Notes under the pieces: model-generated | What the model was told of the DNA's origin: nothing | The model's input: the letters and a program-made list of their open reading frames with translations, nothing else | The model's database searches: none | NCBI RefSeq assembly: GCF_024213555.1 | Contig: NZ_JANAVO010000001.1 | Span: 3,348,001 to 3,412,000, forward strand | From: Allokutzneria sp. A3M-2-11 16 | Lineage (GTDB): Bacteria > Actinomycetota > Actinomycetes > Mycobacteriales > Pseudonocardiaceae | Direction of reading: 5' to 3' | Length of the DNA stretch: 64,000 bases | Made by a program: the position numbers and the translations under genes | In this document: piece after piece, positions 7,720-16,176 of the stretch | Layout: every line of letters begins with the position of its first letter | Position numbering within the stretch: position 1 is the stretch's first letter

Positions 7720-9675
7720 TCAGGCGCTCACCGGCCGCGTCGCGGATTCGAGCAGAGCTTGTTCGTCGACTTTTCCGTTGCGGGTGAGGGGAATCTCGTC
7801 GACCACGACCCACTGTGCGGGAATCGCGTAGCTGGGCAGCAGATCTGACAGGTACGTGCGCAACGACCGCGGGTCCGCGTCGGTGCCGGGGCGCAGGACG
7901 ACGGCCGCGACGAGCTGGGCGCTCCGGTTCGCCTGCCGGGAAACGACGATCACGGCGTCGCGGACGTCGGGGTGGCGAACGAGGGCGGTGCTGATCTCCT
8001 CGGGCTCGATGCGGTGCCCGTCGAGTTTGACCTGTTTGTCCACGCGGCCAAGGAAAACCACGTTTCCGGAGGGGTCGAGCCGGACCAGGTCGCCCGTGCG
8101 GTACAGGCGTTCGCCGACATCCGGCGAGAAGTGGCCGAACCGGCCCTTCGTCTCGGTCTCGTCGTCGAGGTACCCGTCAGCCAGACCCGATCCGGCCGCG
8201 TACAGCTCACCGACCGCGCCGGGAGGGAGGAGGCGGGCGTTGTGGTCGAGGACGAAAACCTTGGTACCGGCGATCGGCCTGCCGATGGGGAGGGGCCCGT
8301 CGATCTCCGCGCTGTCCCGCACGGTGTGCGTGGTCGTGAAGGTGGTGTTCTCGGTGGGGCCGTACCCGTTCGTGATCACCAACCCGGGGTGCAGGTCGAG
8401 CACGCGCGCCACGGCCTCGTGCGGCACGACCTCGCCGCCGCTCACCAGCCAGCGGAGTCCGGCGAGCGCCCGCGGCCGGGACTGGGCGACCAGCCGGAAG
8501 AGGCTGGCAGTCAGCCAGGCGACCGAGATCTTGTTGTCCTTGAAGAACTTTTCGAGCTTGCCGACCGTCGGGAGCTTGGCGGGGAAGGCTTCCAGGGTCG
8601 CGCCGTTGAGCAAGGCAACCCAGATCTCGTACGTCGAGGCGTCGAAAGCCAGCGGCGCCATGCGCAGGACGCGATCACCGGGGCGCACCTGGAGCTCGGT
8701 CGTGAGCGCGAGCCGCGTGACCGCGTGGTGCGGGACGACCACACCCTTCGGTTCGCCGGTCGATCCGGAGGTGAACGCGATGTACGCCGTGCGGTGCGGG
8801 TCCGGAGAGCCAGGCGTCCAGTCGAGCGGCCTGTCGTCGTGCTGTCCGGGCTGCCAGGAGTCGACGCAGGTGAGCTCGTGCAGGGCCGGGTGGTCCGCCG
8901 TGCTGGCGTCGGTCACCGCGACCGCGGGCGCCAGTTTGCCGATGATCCTGCTCAGCCGCGCTTCCGGCGCGTCATCGTCGAACCCCGCGTACGCGGCGCC
9001 GAGGCGGATGATCCCCAGCAGCGCCACCACCTCGCCGACCGACCTCCGGGTCGCGACGAGCACCGTGTCACCGGGCCGGACCCCGGCGCTCCGCAGAACA
9101 CCGGCGTACTGGTCGGCGGCGTGCGCGAGCTGCTCGTAGGTCAGCTCAACGCTCGCGTCACGGACCGCGACCTCCCGCGGCCGCCGCCGAACCTGTTCCA
9201 GGAACAGGGTTTCGATGTCGACCGCGGGAACGTCGGCGCCCACCAGCGCATCGAGGATTCGGCGGCGTTCCGGCGCGATGCAGCGCACGTCCTCAAGCGG
9301 ACCGTCGAGGGAGGTCATCTCGTCCACCGCGGCGGCGACGTCGGCGATGAACCCGTGCGCGGCGTCAGGCACCTCGGTGGTGAAGCGCACCTCGCCGGAC
9401 CGAAGATCAGCGTGCTCGGAAGCGATCACGAGGTCCACGGGTCCGTCGTCGGCGCCGCGGGTCGGGTGATCCGCCCGCAGGAAGTCGTCGATGAGCGCGT
9501 GGTCGTCGACCTGGAGCCGGATCACCCTCCCGCCGACCGCGATCGCGGCTTCGCCCACCGCGGTCCACCGGCACAGGGTCACCGCGAACGCGGCCACCAC
9601 CAGCGCCGCGCGGTCGCGGTCGGCGGACCCGGCCGGGAGTTCGGCCGTCAGATCGTAAGGAGCGGCGTCAAGCAT
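7720..9675 (-). CDS. Free-standing adenylation protein with vestigial condensation N-terminus, no carrier domain
   Basis: The start is ATG at 9675, with a GGGGAG site 11 bases upstream; it lies just past the P450 stop codon. The 651-residue protein has about 150 N-terminal residues that look like the tail of a condensation domain, then a full adenylation domain (TSGSTGEPKG at 302-311, NGYGPTE at 436-442, NGK near the C-terminus). It ends after the A10 lysine without a carrier domain. The hand-read code is DAYWVGGTFK, which suggests an aliphatic amino acid. The protein must load a carrier in trans; the lone carrier protein encoded at 12084-12347 is the obvious candidate. It precedes the synthetase gene by 14 bases. 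Confidence 0.9.
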   Translation of the reverse strand: MLDAAPYDLTAELPAGSADRDRAALVVAAFAVTLCRWTAVGEAAIAVGGRVIRLQVDDHALIDDFLRADHPTRGADDGPVDLVIASEHADLRSGEVRFTTEVPDAAHGFIADVAAAVDEMTSLDGPLEDVRCIAPERRRILDALVGADVPAVDIETLFLEQVRRRPREVAVRDASVELTYEQLAHAADQYAGVLRSAGVRPGDTVLVATRRSVGEVVALLGIIRLGAAYAGFDDDAPEARLSRIIGKLAPAVAVTDASTADHPALHELTCVDSWQPGQHDDRPLDWTPGSPDPHRTAYIAFTSGSTGEPKGVVVPHHAVTRLALTTELQVRPGDRVLRMAPLAFDASTYEIWVALLNGATLEAFPAKLPTVGKLEKFFKDNKISVAWLTASLFRLVAQSRPRALAGLRWLVSGGEVVPHEAVARVLDLHPGLVITNGYGPTENTTFTTTHTVRDSAEIDGPLPIGRPIAGTKVFVLDHNARLLPPGAVGELYAAGSGLADGYLDDETETKGRFGHFSPDVGERLYRTGDLVRLDPSGNVVFLGRVDKQVKLDGHRIEPEEISTALVRHPDVRDAVIVVSRQANRSAQLVAAVVLRPGTDADPRSLRTYLSDLLPSYAIPAQWVVVDEIPLTRNGKVDEQALLESATRPVSA

Positions 9676-9679
9676 CGGC

Positions 9680-10897
9680 CTAGCTGCTCCCCGCACGTCG
9701 GCGATCCAGTCGCACATGGAGGTGGTCGGGCCTGCGGAAGATGTGGCCGCGCTCGCGCAGCCGCCAGAAACCCGGCCGGATGCCGTCGAGCGAGCCGCTG
9801 CGCCGGACGCCGCCGAACCGCAGCGACAACCGCTCGAACAGCGTGTCGAACTCCGCGAGGGCCAGCTGGATGCCCAGGCAGGTGTGCGGGCCGGAGGAGA
9901 AGGCCAGCATCCGCTGGTCCGGCCGCCCCGGCCGCCAGGTGTCCGGGTCCTCGAACGTCCGCTCGTCGCGACTGGCGCTGCCCAGCGACAGCAGGAGCGC
10001 GGACCGGCGCTTGACGTGCACGCCGTGGAGGTCCAGGTCCCTGGAGGCGTACCTGAGGACGGTGTGACTCGGCGGTTCCCACCGCAGCGTCTCGCGAACC
10101 ACCTGGTCCCGGTATTCGGGGTCCGCCAATGCGGACAATTCGACGTTGTGCGCCAACAAGGCGTACATGATCTTGCCGATGGTGGCGACACTCGTCTCGG
10201 TCCCGGCGAGCAGGAACAGCGTGGCCGATCCCAGCAGCGACTCGTCGACCGGTTCGCCCGGCGGGAAGACGAGATCGAGGAACGGCATCCGGTCGCCCTC
10301 ACGGCGATTCGCGAGCTTGTCCTTCAGATAGTCGACCAGCTCCGCCTTGGTCCTGAGCGCCGTCTCCAGCGAGGTCGCCGGAAACTCGATCGCGCCCGCC
10401 AGCGGAAGAACCCGGGGCCGCAGCCAGGCCGCTTCCTCCGGCGGCACCCCGAAGAGCCGGGTGACCATCGCATAGGGCACGCCGACCGCGACGCGTTCCA
10501 TGAACTCGATCTCGACGTTGTCCGCGGACCCCATCTCGGCCTCGATCGAGTCGAGAACCTGGTCCACCGCCGGAATGAGAATCTCCTCGCGCAGCCGCCG
10601 AACCGAGGCGCCCACGAACAACGGCGTGAACAACTTTCGCAATTCGCGGTGGCGCGGGCCGTCGGCGTCCAGCAGCGTCGGGCCGAACAACCGGCGACTG
10701 CTGCGCATCGGGAATCCACTGATGACCTGTCGGTCCGTCAGCAGCTCGACGACGTCTTCGTACCGCGTGACCAGAAAAGCCTGGAAGGCTTCCGACCAGT
10801 GCACCGGGTCAGCTGCCCGGAGCTCCTTGTAGATGGGCCAGGGGTCGGCGAGAAACTCGTCGGAGCTGAAGTCCAAACTCAGTTTAGCGGAGCTCAT
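9680..10897 (-). CDS. Cytochrome P450
   Basis: The 405-residue protein has the full P450 signature set: the I-helix oxygen-activation motif AGTET (231-235), the ExxR pair ETLR (269-272), and the heme-binding loop FSSGPHTCLG with Cys340. It is of the soluble bacterial class that needs a separate ferredoxin and reductase, neither of which is in the window. AAGGGTGG lies six bases before the ATG, and the gene starts 12 bases after the monooxygenase gene in the same operon. It probably hydroxylates or desaturates an amino acid on a carrier or the released peptide; which of these cannot be decided from sequence. Confidence 0.95.
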   Translation of the reverse strand: MSSAKLSLDFSSDEFLADPWPIYKELRAADPVHWSEAFQAFLVTRYEDVVELLTDRQVISGFPMRSSRRLFGPTLLDADGPRHRELRKLFTPLFVGASVRRLREEILIPAVDQVLDSIEAEMGSADNVEIEFMERVAVGVPYAMVTRLFGVPPEEAAWLRPRVLPLAGAIEFPATSLETALRTKAELVDYLKDKLANRREGDRMPFLDLVFPPGEPVDESLLGSATLFLLAGTETSVATIGKIMYALLAHNVELSALADPEYRDQVVRETLRWEPPSHTVLRYASRDLDLHGVHVKRRSALLLSLGSASRDERTFEDPDTWRPGRPDQRMLAFSSGPHTCLGIQLALAEFDTLFERLSLRFGGVRRSGSLDGIRPGFWRLRERGHIFRRPDHLHVRLDRRRAGSS

Positions 10898-10909
10898 CGA
10901 TTGCCACCC

Positions 10910-12034
10910 TTACCCGATTTCGGTCCGACGCTTCATCTGACGGGCGGCCTCTTCCGCGGTGAGCTTCATGGACTCGGCGGTACCGTCGAGCGCGCCGTAG
11001 AGTCCGGGCAGAACCTCGTGGGAAAGCGCCGTCAACTGGTCGAGGGTCGCCTGGTGCGACACCCAACGGGGAACGAAGAAGTTCAGCGACACCGGGTCGC
11101 CCAGCCGAGCCAGCAGATCGCTGATCATGCGGGTGCAGGTCGCGGTGTCCCCGACAATGAACGCGCCCGAGTCGACCAGGCTCTCCATCGTCTTGCGGTG
11201 CGCGACCGGGGAGTCCGGAATGGGCATGCCCAGAATGTTCTTGTACAAACCGCGGCGCAGATCGGAGAAACCAGGCAGAAGTTCGTCGATACCCGCGGCC
11301 GCCGAGTCGGCGACGTGGACGAAAACGTTGCACCGGACCCGCGTGTCGCCGCCGGACTTGTTCCGGTAAGCGTCGACGCGCTCGACCATCGCGCCGACCG
11401 GGTCCTTGTCCATGCCCGGCCGGATGGCACCCCACGGCGGCACCACGTGCACGGTCGGCGTGGTCGCGGTGTCCGCCAGCATCTCGATCGCGGGGTCGCT
11501 CAGCGACGACGCGACGACGGTCTCGATGGAGCCCCGCAGCGGCCGGAGCTGCAACACGGCCTTCTTCGCGGTGAACCACGGGGTCGTGGTGTCGACGGTC
11601 TCGCCGCGGAGCAGCGCCTGCACGACGTCCAAGGACGCTCGGAAGTTCGCCCGGAGCGTGCTCGGGTCCACCCCGATCATTTCCATGTCGTGCACGTACG
11701 TGCCCGTGCCGACGCCCAGGATCGCCCGGCCGTCGGTGAGGTGGTCGAGCAGCACCATCCGTTCCGCGACGTGCAGGGGGTGGTGGTAGGGAAGGGGGAT
11801 CACGCCGGTGGCGAGTCGAATGCGGTGCGTTTCCCGGGCCAGCGCCGCGATGAGCATCTCGGGAGCGCTGAGCGTGCTCCACCCGCTGGAGTGGTGCTCG
11901 CCGAGCCAGATCTCGTCAAAGCCCAGATCGTCGGCCAGCCCGCTCAGTTCGATATCGCGCTTCAGGGCGGCGTACGGGCTGACCGAAGGGTCGTGGAACG
12001 GAGGCAGGAAGCAGCCGAAAGCCTTTGCGTGCAT
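10910..12034 (-). CDS. Luciferase-like (LimB-type) flavin-dependent monooxygenase
   Basis: The 374-residue product belongs to the bacterial luciferase/F420 superfamily (TIM barrel). The start FGCFLPPFHDP, then GFDEIWLGEHHSSGW, SLPYHHP-like IPLPYHHPLHVAERM, and DHLTDGRAILGVGTG resemble limonene monooxygenase LimB and related FMN-dependent enzymes. Such enzymes use reduced flavin from a separate reductase. The start at 12034 (MHAKAF) is chosen because it opens directly on the conserved barrel strand; the ribosome site is weak, and an upstream in-frame ATG exists at 12118 but would overlap the carrier gene. In this operon it may oxidise a carrier-bound or released intermediate. Confidence 0.88.
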   Translation of the reverse strand: MHAKAFGCFLPPFHDPSVSPYAALKRDIELSGLADDLGFDEIWLGEHHSSGWSTLSAPEMLIAALARETHRIRLATGVIPLPYHHPLHVAERMVLLDHLTDGRAILGVGTGTYVHDMEMIGVDPSTLRANFRASLDVVQALLRGETVDTTTPWFTAKKAVLQLRPLRGSIETVVASSLSDPAIEMLADTATTPTVHVVPPWGAIRPGMDKDPVGAMVERVDAYRNKSGGDTRVRCNVFVHVADSAAAGIDELLPGFSDLRRGLYKNILGMPIPDSPVAHRKTMESLVDSGAFIVGDTATCTRMISDLLARLGDPVSLNFFVPRWVSHQATLDQLTALSHEVLPGLYGALDGTAESMKLTAEEAARQMKRRTEIG

Positions 12035-12083
12035 GATGCGAAAACCCCGTAATCTTGTGTCGGAGGAGGAGTGTGCTGTTGCC

Positions 12084-12347
12084 TCAGACTGCCTGCGCCT
12101 CTTCCAGCAGGAGATCACAGAACTTGTTGACGGTGGTCAGGTCCTGGTTTTCTTCGAGGTCGATGAAGACGTCGAGCTTCGTCTCGATCTTCTCGATGAA
12201 CGCCAGGAACTCGATCGAGCTCATCCCCGTCTCGGGGAACTCCGTGTCCGGCCCGATGTCCTGGCTTTCCAGTAGGCTGCCGGCAACCTCGTACAGGGCT
12301 TCGAAGATTTGCTTGCGCAGTTCCGCCCGTGTATCTTCCGCAGTCAT
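12084..12347 (-). CDS. Free-standing acyl/peptidyl carrier protein
   Basis: The 87-residue acidic protein has the four-helix carrier layout, with the phosphopantetheine serine in the motif GMSSIEFL and a preceding DTEFPETG loop. The start at 12347 is supported by AAGGGA five bases upstream; an in-frame ATG at 12392 lacks a site. It is the first recognisable gene of the leftward operon. Because the free adenylation protein has no carrier and the E1 enzyme has no lipoyl partner, this protein is the likely hub that carries the amino acid or acyl starter to the condensation domain. Whether it is closer to fatty-acyl or peptidyl carriers is uncertain. Confidence 0.88.
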   Translation of the reverse strand: MTAEDTRAELRKQIFEALYEVAGSLLESQDIGPDTEFPETGMSSIEFLAFIEKIETKLDVFIDLEENQDLTTVNKFCDLLLEEAQAV

Positions 12348-12686
12348 GTGTTCCCTTAGTGTTGAATCTTGCGCCATATGGGCACACTGCACCCGAGTGT
12401 GGAATGCCGGTTTTCGCTGCCAGTGAGCGCAGCAAAGGGTGGAGCGGCGGTTCCAGTTGATCTACGCAGGCCGCGCTTGCCATTCCCCTTGTGGCTGGCG
12501 GTAGTCACCCCAGTACACTCCCTGCCGTACGTTCCGGTGAGCCGGAGTCCGCACAGGCGAGCGAGTTGACACCATCGTACCCGAATCGTCTCCGGTCCGG
12601 GGGGCTTATGTTCGGCTCGCGATCCTCGCCTTAAGTCGATTTAACATCTTCTCCTCCGCGCCACTGGCGCGCGTCCTGCTGTTTCC

Positions 12687-12716
12687 AGTATTTGAGCTGG
12701 TCTGAGCGACTGTCAA
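12687..12716 (-). promoter_or_regulatory. Putative sigma-70-type promoter of the peptide operon
   Basis: Read leftward, a perfect TTGACA box (12711-12716) is followed after 18 bases by AATACT (12687-12692), which matches TATAAT at four positions. It points toward the carrier-protein gene about 340 bases away. The perfect -35 box is notable in such GC-rich DNA, but the long leader means another promoter nearer the gene is possible. Confidence 0.4.
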
Positions 12717-12940
12717 GACATGGATCAACAATCCTTTGGATGCCACGGTTTGGCCTGTTCGGCGGCGTGTTCGACCGGTGTTCTGTTCTCGAATGAGCCG
12801 GTCCGAGTAATCGTCAAGGCCCGTGGACCATGATCTTTACGCCGTGGCGGACGGGTCTGTTCGACGGAGCGCTCAACTGCGTTCGCCGAGTTCAAGTGCG
12901 CCACCAGGGTCGACCGCTTCATCAACGGAGTCGAACACGA

Positions 12941-13018
12941 GTGGCGACAAAAATCGTCATCGTCGAAAATGAAATACAGGTTGTGCGACGCATCTTCGCC
13001 GTGTACGCCGACGGCTAA
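12941..13018 (+). pseudogene. Remnant of a serine recombinase
   Basis: This short frame reads KIVIVENE followed by VVRRIFAVYADG and then a stop. The pattern of an acidic residue pair, VVRRIF and YADG matches the linker region just after the catalytic domain of large serine recombinases. Nothing else of the enzyme is recognisable on either side, so it would be a decayed fragment. It sits about 150 bases from the 3' end of the tRNA-Arg gene. The call rests on a short pattern only. Confidence 0.3.
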
Positions 13019-13163
13019 CTCGCCGCCGCGAAAGGCACCTGCCGCACCTGCTTCACCGAGCACCGCCCGGCACCGGACACGCTCAGCCGACCGGCTGCCC
13101 GCCGTCCGCCATGCCGACGCGGGAGCCCACACCGTGTCCCGCGCCGACCCGGCGCTCATCAGG

Positions 13164-13237
13164 TGCCCCCAGCAGGACTCGAACCTGCGACCGACAGATT
13201 AGAAGTCTGTTGCTCTATCCAGCTGAGCTATGGAGGC
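13164..13237 (-). tRNA. tRNA-Arg (anticodon TCT)
   Basis: The 74-base sequence on the minus strand folds as a full cloverleaf. The acceptor arm GCCTCCA pairs with TGGGGGC with one wobble, the T arm carries GGTTCGAGTCC, and the anticodon loop CTTCTAA gives TCT. The 3' CCA is not fully encoded (CCT follows the discriminator A). It lies between the accessory peptide operon and conserved genes, and tRNA 3' ends are common integration sites. Confidence 0.95.
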
Positions 13238-13351
13238 CGGGCGCTCGCGCGCCGGAAGAAGAGTAACTGTTGTTTCCGGGTGGTTCGCGCATGATCGGCA
13301 AACACGAACACGCGAAGTGGGGCGATCCAGGTCACGGCTTAGGCTCGACGG

Positions 13352-15349
13352 GTGCCTGAAGCCCCCGCCCCGAGCCGTGGCCGCGCCGCCGGTATCGCCG
13401 CTCTGGTACTGCCTGCCGTCCTGCTGGCGCTGGTCGTGGCCGGGGCGCTCACCGCGCTCTCGCCCGTCGAGGTGCTGATCCGGTTCGGTCTGTCCGATCC
13501 CGGTGACCTCACCCGCCTCGGGCTGCCCATGGTCCGGACGCTCGCCGAGGCGGGCGCGGTGCTCTGCGTCGGTTCGCTGATGTTCGCGGCGTTCATGGTG
13601 CCGCAGCAGTCGACCGGAAGGCTCACTGCGGACGGGTGGGCCGCGCTGCGGCTCGGTGCCTGGGGAGCGATCACCTGGTTCGTGGGCGCGGTGCTGACCG
13701 TGCCGTTCTTCACGGCCAACGCCGCGGGCAAGCCGGTGGCGGATCTGATCTCGTCGGGATCGCTGTTCGCGCTCATAGGACAGCTGGAGCAGGCGAGGGC
13801 TTGGGTTTTCACCGCGTTGCTGGCCGGGGTCGTTGCGATCGTGAGCCGCGTGGTGTTGTCGTGGGGCTGGACCGTCGGCTGTCTCGCGCTCGCGCTCGTG
13901 TCGCTGCTGCCCGTCGCGGTTACCGGTCACTCCGCTACCGGCGGCTCGCACGACGTGGGTACCAACAGCCTCATCTACCACCTTGTAGCAATGTCGCTGT
14001 GGGTCGGCGGGCTCATCGCGCTCGTGGCCCACGCGCGTCGCGGCGGCGGCAACCTCGGGTTGGCGTACTCGCGCTTCTCCAAGGTGGCGCTGGTCTGCTG
14101 GCTCGTCATGGCGGTCTCGGGCGTGATCAACGGCCTCGTGCGACTGCCCTTGGCGGATCTGTTCACGAGCACGTACGGCTTGCTCCTCGTCGCGAAGGTC
14201 GTGGCGCTCGGCGCGCTCGGCGTCTTCGGTCAGCTCCAACGCCGGCGTGGCGTCAAAGCGGTCTCCGAAGGCGCGGCGCGTGGCGTGCTGCTGCGCATCG
14301 GCGGCCTCGAAGTGCTGTTGATGCTGGCGACCATCGCGATCGGTGTGGCGCTCGGCAGCACTCCTCCGCCCAACGACAAGCCGGTCCTCGGCACCACCGA
14401 AGTCATGATCGGTTACACGCTCGACGGTCCGCCCACGGTGCTCAACCTTGTGCTGGACTGGCGGTTCGACCTCATCTTCGGCACGGCGGCCTTGGTGCTC
14501 GCGGCGCTCTACGTGGCCGGTGTGCGCCGGTTGCGCCTACGCGGCGACAAGTGGCCCGTAGGACGCACTGTGTCGTGGCTGTGCGGCTGCGCCACTCTTC
14601 TCATCGCGACCTCGACCGGGATTGGCCGATACGCGCCCGCGATGTTCAGCGTGCACATGGGCAGTCACATGTTGCTGTCCATGCTCGTGCCGATCCTGCT
14701 CGTGCTCGGTGGCCCGATGACGTTGGCACTGCGCGCGATCGCGCCCGCGGGCAAGGACGCGCCGCCCGGACCGCGCGAGTGGCTGCTGGCCTTCGTCAAC
14801 TCACCGGTCAGCAGGTTCCTCACGCACCCGATCGTCGCGCTCGTGCTGTTCGTGGGCTCCTTTTACGGCCTGTACTTCTCCGGTCTGTTCGACGCGGCCC
14901 TGCCGGAGCACTGGGCGCACATCGCGATGAACCTGCACTTCATCGTCGCGGGGTACGTCTTCTACTGGCCCGTCGTCGGCATCGACCCGGCTCCGCGCAG
15001 GCTCCCGCCGTTGGGGCGCCTCGGGTTGCTCTTCGCCGCGATCCCGTTCCACGCGTTCTTCGGCATCGCCTTGATGAGCGCGCAGTACGTGATCGGCCAG
15101 GAGTTCTACTCGCAGCTCGCACTGCCGTGGGTCACCGACCTGCTGCTCGACCAGCGCCTCGGCGGCGGCCTCACCTGGGCCTCTGGCGAGATCCCGCTGC
15201 TCGTCGTGGTGATCGCGCTGGTCGTGCAGTGGGCCCGCGACGACGAGCGCGAGGCCAGGCGCGGTGACCGCAGGGCCGAGGTCGACGGCGACGCCGACCT
15301 CAACGCCTACAACGAGATGCTCGCCCGTCTGGCCGACCGCGACCGGTAG
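13352..15349 (+). CDS. CopD-CtaG fusion membrane protein (copper handling / cytochrome oxidase assembly)
   Basis: The 665-residue polytopic protein fuses a CopD-like N-terminal half (about 1-330, around nine membrane helices, with HSATGGSHDVGTN in a loop) to a CtaG-like C-terminal half with HMGSHMLLSM, HIAMNLHFIVAGY and FHAFFG. The histidine- and methionine-rich positions are typical copper ligands. Such fusions are common in actinobacteria and are thought to move copper across the membrane for cytochrome c oxidase assembly. The start is GTG at 13352. The gene is convergent with the ABC permease gene, leaving three bases between stops. Confidence 0.9.
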   Translation: MPEAPAPSRGRAAGIAALVLPAVLLALVVAGALTALSPVEVLIRFGLSDPGDLTRLGLPMVRTLAEAGAVLCVGSLMFAAFMVPQQSTGRLTADGWAALRLGAWGAITWFVGAVLTVPFFTANAAGKPVADLISSGSLFALIGQLEQARAWVFTALLAGVVAIVSRVVLSWGWTVGCLALALVSLLPVAVTGHSATGGSHDVGTNSLIYHLVAMSLWVGGLIALVAHARRGGGNLGLAYSRFSKVALVCWLVMAVSGVINGLVRLPLADLFTSTYGLLLVAKVVALGALGVFGQLQRRRGVKAVSEGAARGVLLRIGGLEVLLMLATIAIGVALGSTPPPNDKPVLGTTEVMIGYTLDGPPTVLNLVLDWRFDLIFGTAALVLAALYVAGVRRLRLRGDKWPVGRTVSWLCGCATLLIATSTGIGRYAPAMFSVHMGSHMLLSMLVPILLVLGGPMTLALRAIAPAGKDAPPGPREWLLAFVNSPVSRFLTHPIVALVLFVGSFYGLYFSGLFDAALPEHWAHIAMNLHFIVAGYVFYWPVVGIDPAPRRLPPLGRLGLLFAAIPFHAFFGIALMSAQYVIGQEFYSQLALPWVTDLLLDQRLGGGLTWASGEIPLLVVVIALVVQWARDDEREARRGDRRAEVDGDADLNAYNEMLARLADRDR

Positions 15350-15352
15350 CGG

Positions 15353-16162
15353 TTACTGCCTGCGGAAGCCCTTGGCCGCGAAGACCATCCCGCCCGCCGC
15401 GATCACCAGGCTGATGCCGATCGAGGTGAACGCGGTGGAGCTGATCGTGCCCTGCAACGTCAGCTCCCTGGAGGCGTCGATCGCGTAGGTCAGCGGGTTG
15501 ACCGTGGCCACGAACTGCATCCAGCCCGGCAGCCCGTCCAGCGGCATGTACGCGCTGGAGCCGAACATCAGCGGGAACATCGCCAGGAAGGTGAACATCT
15601 GCAGGGTCTCCGGATTGCGCATCCAGGTCGCCACGGCCAGGAACAGCCAGCCGAGGCCCCAGCCGACGATCAGCGCCAGCAGCAGCGCGCCCGCGACGCC
15701 GAACCCCTTGGGGGTGAAGCCGAACACCGCCACCGCCGCGACGATCATGATGATCAGCTGCACCGCGCTGCGCACCAGGTCGGCGAGGCTGCGCGCGGCC
15801 AGGATCGAGCCGCCGTTGATCGGCAGCGCCCGGAACCGCGCCAGCACGCCGTTGCGCAGGTCGTTGACGAAGCCGACGCCCGCGGTCATCGCCGCCGAGA
15901 GGGCCGTGGTGACCAGCGTCGCGGGCATCAGGAAGTTGATGTAGCTGACGCCCTTGGGGAAGCCGGGGGTGTTGGCCACGTTGGAGAAGACCTGGCTGAA
16001 CAGCAACAGCATCATCAGCGGGGTCAGCAGGGTGAACAGCAGGTTCTTCGGGTCCAGCAGCACGCTGCGCAGCGACCGCCCGGTGAGCACCATGATCTGG
16101 GTGTACAGGCTGCTGCCCCGCCAGGTGGCGCCCTGGGTGGCGGGAGCGAGTGACGAACTCAT
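15353..16162 (-). CDS. ABC-2 type transporter permease (DrrB-like)
   Basis: The 269-residue protein has six predicted membrane helices and the ABC-2 permease layout of daunorubicin-type exporters, with NDLRNGVLARFRALPI in the first cytoplasmic loop and PLTYAIDASRELTLQG before the last helix. The start at 16162 has AGGAG seven bases upstream. It lies 14 bases after the ATPase gene and belongs to the same TetR-controlled operon. It should form the membrane pore of a drug or lipid exporter; the substrate is unknown. Confidence 0.92.
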   Translation of the reverse strand: MSSSLAPATQGATWRGSSLYTQIMVLTGRSLRSVLLDPKNLLFTLLTPLMMLLLFSQVFSNVANTPGFPKGVSYINFLMPATLVTTALSAAMTAGVGFVNDLRNGVLARFRALPINGGSILAARSLADLVRSAVQLIIMIVAAVAVFGFTPKGFGVAGALLLALIVGWGLGWLFLAVATWMRNPETLQMFTFLAMFPLMFGSSAYMPLDGLPGWMQFVATVNPLTYAIDASRELTLQGTISSTAFTSIGISLVIAAGGMVFAAKGFRRQ

Positions 16163-16176
16163 CTGGGAACTCCTAC

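Larger units (their letters stand above)
12348..13163. other. Long non-coding stretch upstream of the peptide operon
   Basis: About 800 bases contain no convincing intact gene. The stretch holds the probable operon promoter near 12700, a 333-base leader between that promoter and the carrier gene, and a near-palindrome TTAAGTCGATTTAA at 12631-12644 that could bind a regulator. It also holds a decayed recombinase piece near 12941-13018. Several frames stay open for 60-140 codons, but they look like unselected high-GC sequence. Confidence 0.5.

Noticed and set aside
3506-7831. Long plus-strand open frame across the peptide synthetase
   Set aside because: It is antisense to clear C, A, T and R domains, and its translation is low-complexity.
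12034-12118. Longer N-terminus for the LimB-like monooxygenase
   Set aside because: The extra 28 residues are unlike the family and would overlap the carrier-protein gene.
12725-13159. 144-codon minus-strand frame near tRNA-Arg
   Set aside because: It has no ribosome site or recognisable domain; the opposite strand holds the recombinase-like remnant.
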